64,000 nucleotides of DNA from JALHST01 sp963798435 (GTDB lineage Bacteria; Bacteroidota; Bacteroidia; Flavobacteriales; Flavobacteriaceae), in the NCBI GenBank assembly GCA_963798435.1, contig CAWCTF010000003.1, forward strand, positions 62,001 to 126,000. The letters run 5' to 3'. Positions 61,931 through 64,000 of this stretch are shown piece after piece. Each line of letters starts with the position of its first letter. Positions within the stretch are counted from its first letter, which is position 1. The position numbers and the translations under genes were made by a program. The notes beneath the pieces are model-generated. The model made no database searches. It had not been told where the DNA came from and saw only the letters and a list, made by a program, of their open reading frames with translations.

Positions 61931-63730
61931 TTACGCTATTTTGTTGCGTTTGCGGTCTACTTCGGTCAAATAAATCTTTCGAAGGCGAATGTGCTTCGGT
62001 GTAACCTCAACATATTCGTCTTTTTGAATGTATTCAAGGGCTTCTTCCAAGGAGAATTTGATGGCAGGCACGATCTTCGCCTTATCATCGGCACCTGACG
62101 AACGTACATTCGATAATTTCTTGGTCTTGGTGATATTGATAGTCATATCGTCCCCGCGCGAATTTTCACCAATCACCTGCCCCTCATAAATATCCTCGCC
62201 CGGATCAACGAAAAACTTACCACGGTCTTGCAGTTTGTCAATTGAATAGGGTATCGCTTTTCCTTTCTCCATGGATACCAATGAACCGTTTTGCCTTTGT
62301 GGTATATCCCCCTTCATAGGTTGGTATTCCAAAAAACGGTGTGCCATAATGGCCTCGCCAGCAGTTGCTGTAAGTAGTTGGTTCCTCAGGCCAATGATGC
62401 CCCGTGAAGGTATCAAGAACTCACAGACCATACGGTTGCCTTTCGCCTCCATACTGATCATTTCCCCCTTGCGGATAGAAACCATTTCCACGGCCCTTCC
62501 GGAGACATCTTCTGGAAGATCGATGGTCAATTGTTCAATAGGCTCGCATTTGACCCCATCGATTTCCTTGATAATTACCTGTGGCTGCCCGATCTGCAGT
62601 TCATAACCCTCTCTGCGCATGGTCTCTATCAATACTGAAAGGTGCAAAACCCCACGCCCGAATACGATGAATTTGTCGGCACTGTCGGTCGCATTGACCC
62701 GCAATGCCAAGTTTTTCTCGAGTTCCCGCTCCAAACGTTCCTTGATGTGTCTTGAGGTAACGAACTTCCCGTCTTTCCCGAAAAACGGACTGTCATTGAT
62801 CGTGAACAACATACTCATGGTAGGCTCATCAATGGCAATGGTCTTCAACCCCTCCGGATTTTCAAGATCGGCAATCGTATCCCCGATTTCAAAACCCTCA
62901 AGGCCAACGATGGCACAGATATCCCCCGTCTCGACTTCCTTTACCTTCAATCGGCCGAGACCCTCAAAAGTAAAAAGTTCCTTGATCTTCGACTTTACGA
63001 TGCTTCCATCACGCTTTACCAATGATATTTGCTGTCCATCCTTCAATGTTCCCCTTTGTAATCTACCAATGGCAATACGGCCAGTAAAGGACGAAAAATC
63101 CAAAGAAGTGATCAACATTTGTGTGTTCCCCTGATTTGCCTTAAACGTAGGTATGTGTTCTATCACCATATCCAACAAGGGCTCAATATTGTCGGTCGGT
63201 TTTCGCCAATCGTCGCTCATCCAGTTATGCTTTGCCGAACCATAGACCGTTGGAAAATCGAGCTGCCATTCTTCGGCACCCAATTCGTACATCAGATCAA
63301 ATACCTTTTCATGTACTTCCTCAGGAGTGCAGTTTTCCTTATCGACTTTATTAATTACGACACAAGGTTTTAAACCTAGATTGATTGCTTTCTGTAGCAC
63401 AAAACGCGTTTGTGGCATAGGCCCTTCAAAAGCGTCTACTAACAATAAGACCCCATCGGCCATATTCAATACCCGCTCTACCTCGCCACCAAAATCGGCG
63501 TGGCCAGGGGTATCGATGATATTTATCTTGGCTCCTTTATATACTACCGAAACGTTCTTTGATGTTATCGTAATTCCGCGTTCCCGCTCTAAATCATTGT
63601 TATCCAATATAAGCTCCCCTGTTTGCTGATTGTCCCGAAACAATTGACAGTGGTGCATGATTTTATCTACCAAGGTGGTCTTTCCATGGTCTACGTGGGC
63701 AATAATCGCAATATTCTTTGTTGTTGACAT
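61931..63730 (-). CDS. typA: translational GTPase TypA/BipA
   Basis: A 599-aa ribosome-associated GTPase linked to assembly and stress adaptation. G1 AHVDHGKTT near residue 11, switch I RERGITITSKN, G3 DTPGHADFGGEVERVL, G4 NKVDKENC, then EF-G-like domain II (TSLDFSSFTGRIAIGRLQRG), domain III, domain V-like region and the BipA-specific C-terminal domain ending RKIYLTEVDRKRNKIA. Length is standard (~600 aa). The gene is monocistronic by layout, with a clear promoter ~45 bp upstream and a terminator after the stop. Confidence 0.97.
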   Translation of the reverse strand: MSTTKNIAIIAHVDHGKTTLVDKIMHHCQLFRDNQQTGELILDNNDLERERGITITSKNVSVVYKGAKINIIDTPGHADFGGEVERVLNMADGVLLLVDAFEGPMPQTRFVLQKAINLGLKPCVVINKVDKENCTPEEVHEKVFDLMYELGAEEWQLDFPTVYGSAKHNWMSDDWRKPTDNIEPLLDMVIEHIPTFKANQGNTQMLITSLDFSSFTGRIAIGRLQRGTLKDGQQISLVKRDGSIVKSKIKELFTFEGLGRLKVKEVETGDICAIVGLEGFEIGDTIADLENPEGLKTIAIDEPTMSMLFTINDSPFFGKDGKFVTSRHIKERLERELEKNLALRVNATDSADKFIVFGRGVLHLSVLIETMRREGYELQIGQPQVIIKEIDGVKCEPIEQLTIDLPEDVSGRAVEMVSIRKGEMISMEAKGNRMVCEFLIPSRGIIGLRNQLLTATAGEAIMAHRFLEYQPMKGDIPQRQNGSLVSMEKGKAIPYSIDKLQDRGKFFVDPGEDIYEGQVIGENSRGDDMTINITKTKKLSNVRSSGADDKAKIVPAIKFSLEEALEYIQKDEYVEVTPKHIRLRKIYLTEVDRKRNKIA

Positions 63731-63771
63731 ACTATTATTTTCATAGCGGACCGGCCGCTATTTTAAGCGTG

Positions 63772-63800
63772 CAAAGATACTGCTATTTTTAGCTATGCAA
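63772..63800 (-). promoter_or_regulatory. promoter of typA (Bacteroidota type)
   Basis: On the minus strand TTG (63800-63798), an 18-bp spacer and TATCTTTG (63779-63772) match the Bacteroidota -33/-7 consensus TTTG-n17..21-TAnnTTTG. The -7 box lies about 40 bp upstream of the typA ATG at 63730. Confidence 0.7.
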
Positions 63801-64000
63801 CATAAAGTTAAGATATTTTTATGTTGTTGATTTTGAGGAAGTTTCAATGGGTGTTACTTACCAGTTAGGACGTATACGAACTTCCTTCTACCGAACTCGA
63901 AATTTAAGCCTGGCTTTTAGGCATAGAACACTACTGGCTCACCATACCATGGTGTTTCTTAAAACTACTTTTAACGTTCGTCCGCTGAAGGGCCATAACT
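63801..64000. other. right edge, no recognised gene
   Basis: A plus-strand frame opens at ATG 63848 and stays open for ~51 codons to the edge (MGVTYQLGRIRTSFYRTR...). Its composition is rich in Arg, Thr and His with no known motif, and there is no promoter. No tRNA-like fold is seen. It may be intergenic sequence or the start of something cut by the window. Confidence 0.35.

Noticed and set aside
63848..64000. Open plus-strand frame at the right edge
   Set aside because: Only ~51 codons visible, no motif, no promoter; cannot be supported as a gene.

Overview
The window is a chromosomal segment of a Bacteroidota bacterium, most likely a marine-type Flavobacteriaceae member. The family content points there: DUF2911, a GIN-domain protein, a plug-less TonB-receptor-like barrel next to a long TPR protein, lone FtsE, BKACE, NYN/LOTUS, PpgK and many MacB/FtsX permeases. 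Several start regions also carry the Bacteroidota -7 box TAnnTTTG, best seen before typA and gyrB. No rRNA, tRNA, CRISPR array, integrase or transposase was seen.

Left part (1-17.2 kb), mostly minus strand: the 5' part of gyrB, a GNAT protein downstream of a beta-keto acid cleavage enzyme, asparagine synthetase B, DUF2911 (plus strand), a lipoprotein amidohydrolase, a small secreted protein, a DUF885 lipoprotein behind an NYN/LOTUS protein, a cold-shock protein, an OmpA-family protein, and a TPR protein plus beta-barrel pair. This is ordinary housekeeping and envelope content.

Centre (17.4-60 kb): after ftsE comes a two-component system on the minus strand, a sigma-54-type NtrC-like regulator and its membrane histidine kinase. 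A ~750-bp array of 7-bp repeats separates the two genes. Divergent from the regulator is a ~38-kb plus-strand run: TolC-like outer-membrane protein, HlyD/MacA-like adaptor, MacB/LolD-type ATPase, thirteen large (783-817 aa) double-module MacB/FtsX permeases in tandem, a GIN-domain beta-helix protein between permeases 9 and 10, and a second ATPase at the far end whose ABC signature and D-loop are altered. Permease 3 is split by one extra base. A cluster of 95-bp repeats, each able to form two strong hairpins, lies before the last permease. Two inverted repeats 22 bp apart in the regulator/tolC gap look like an activator site. The simplest reading is an envelope-stress or export system in which one ATPase, one adaptor and one outer-membrane channel may serve many interchangeable permeases. 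This is inference.

Right part (60-64 kb): a membrane-anchored protein fused to what looks like a catalytically degenerate Nudix fold, a polyphosphate glucokinase (ROK family), and typA/bipA with a textbook Bacteroidota promoter. The last 270 bp hold no recognised gene.
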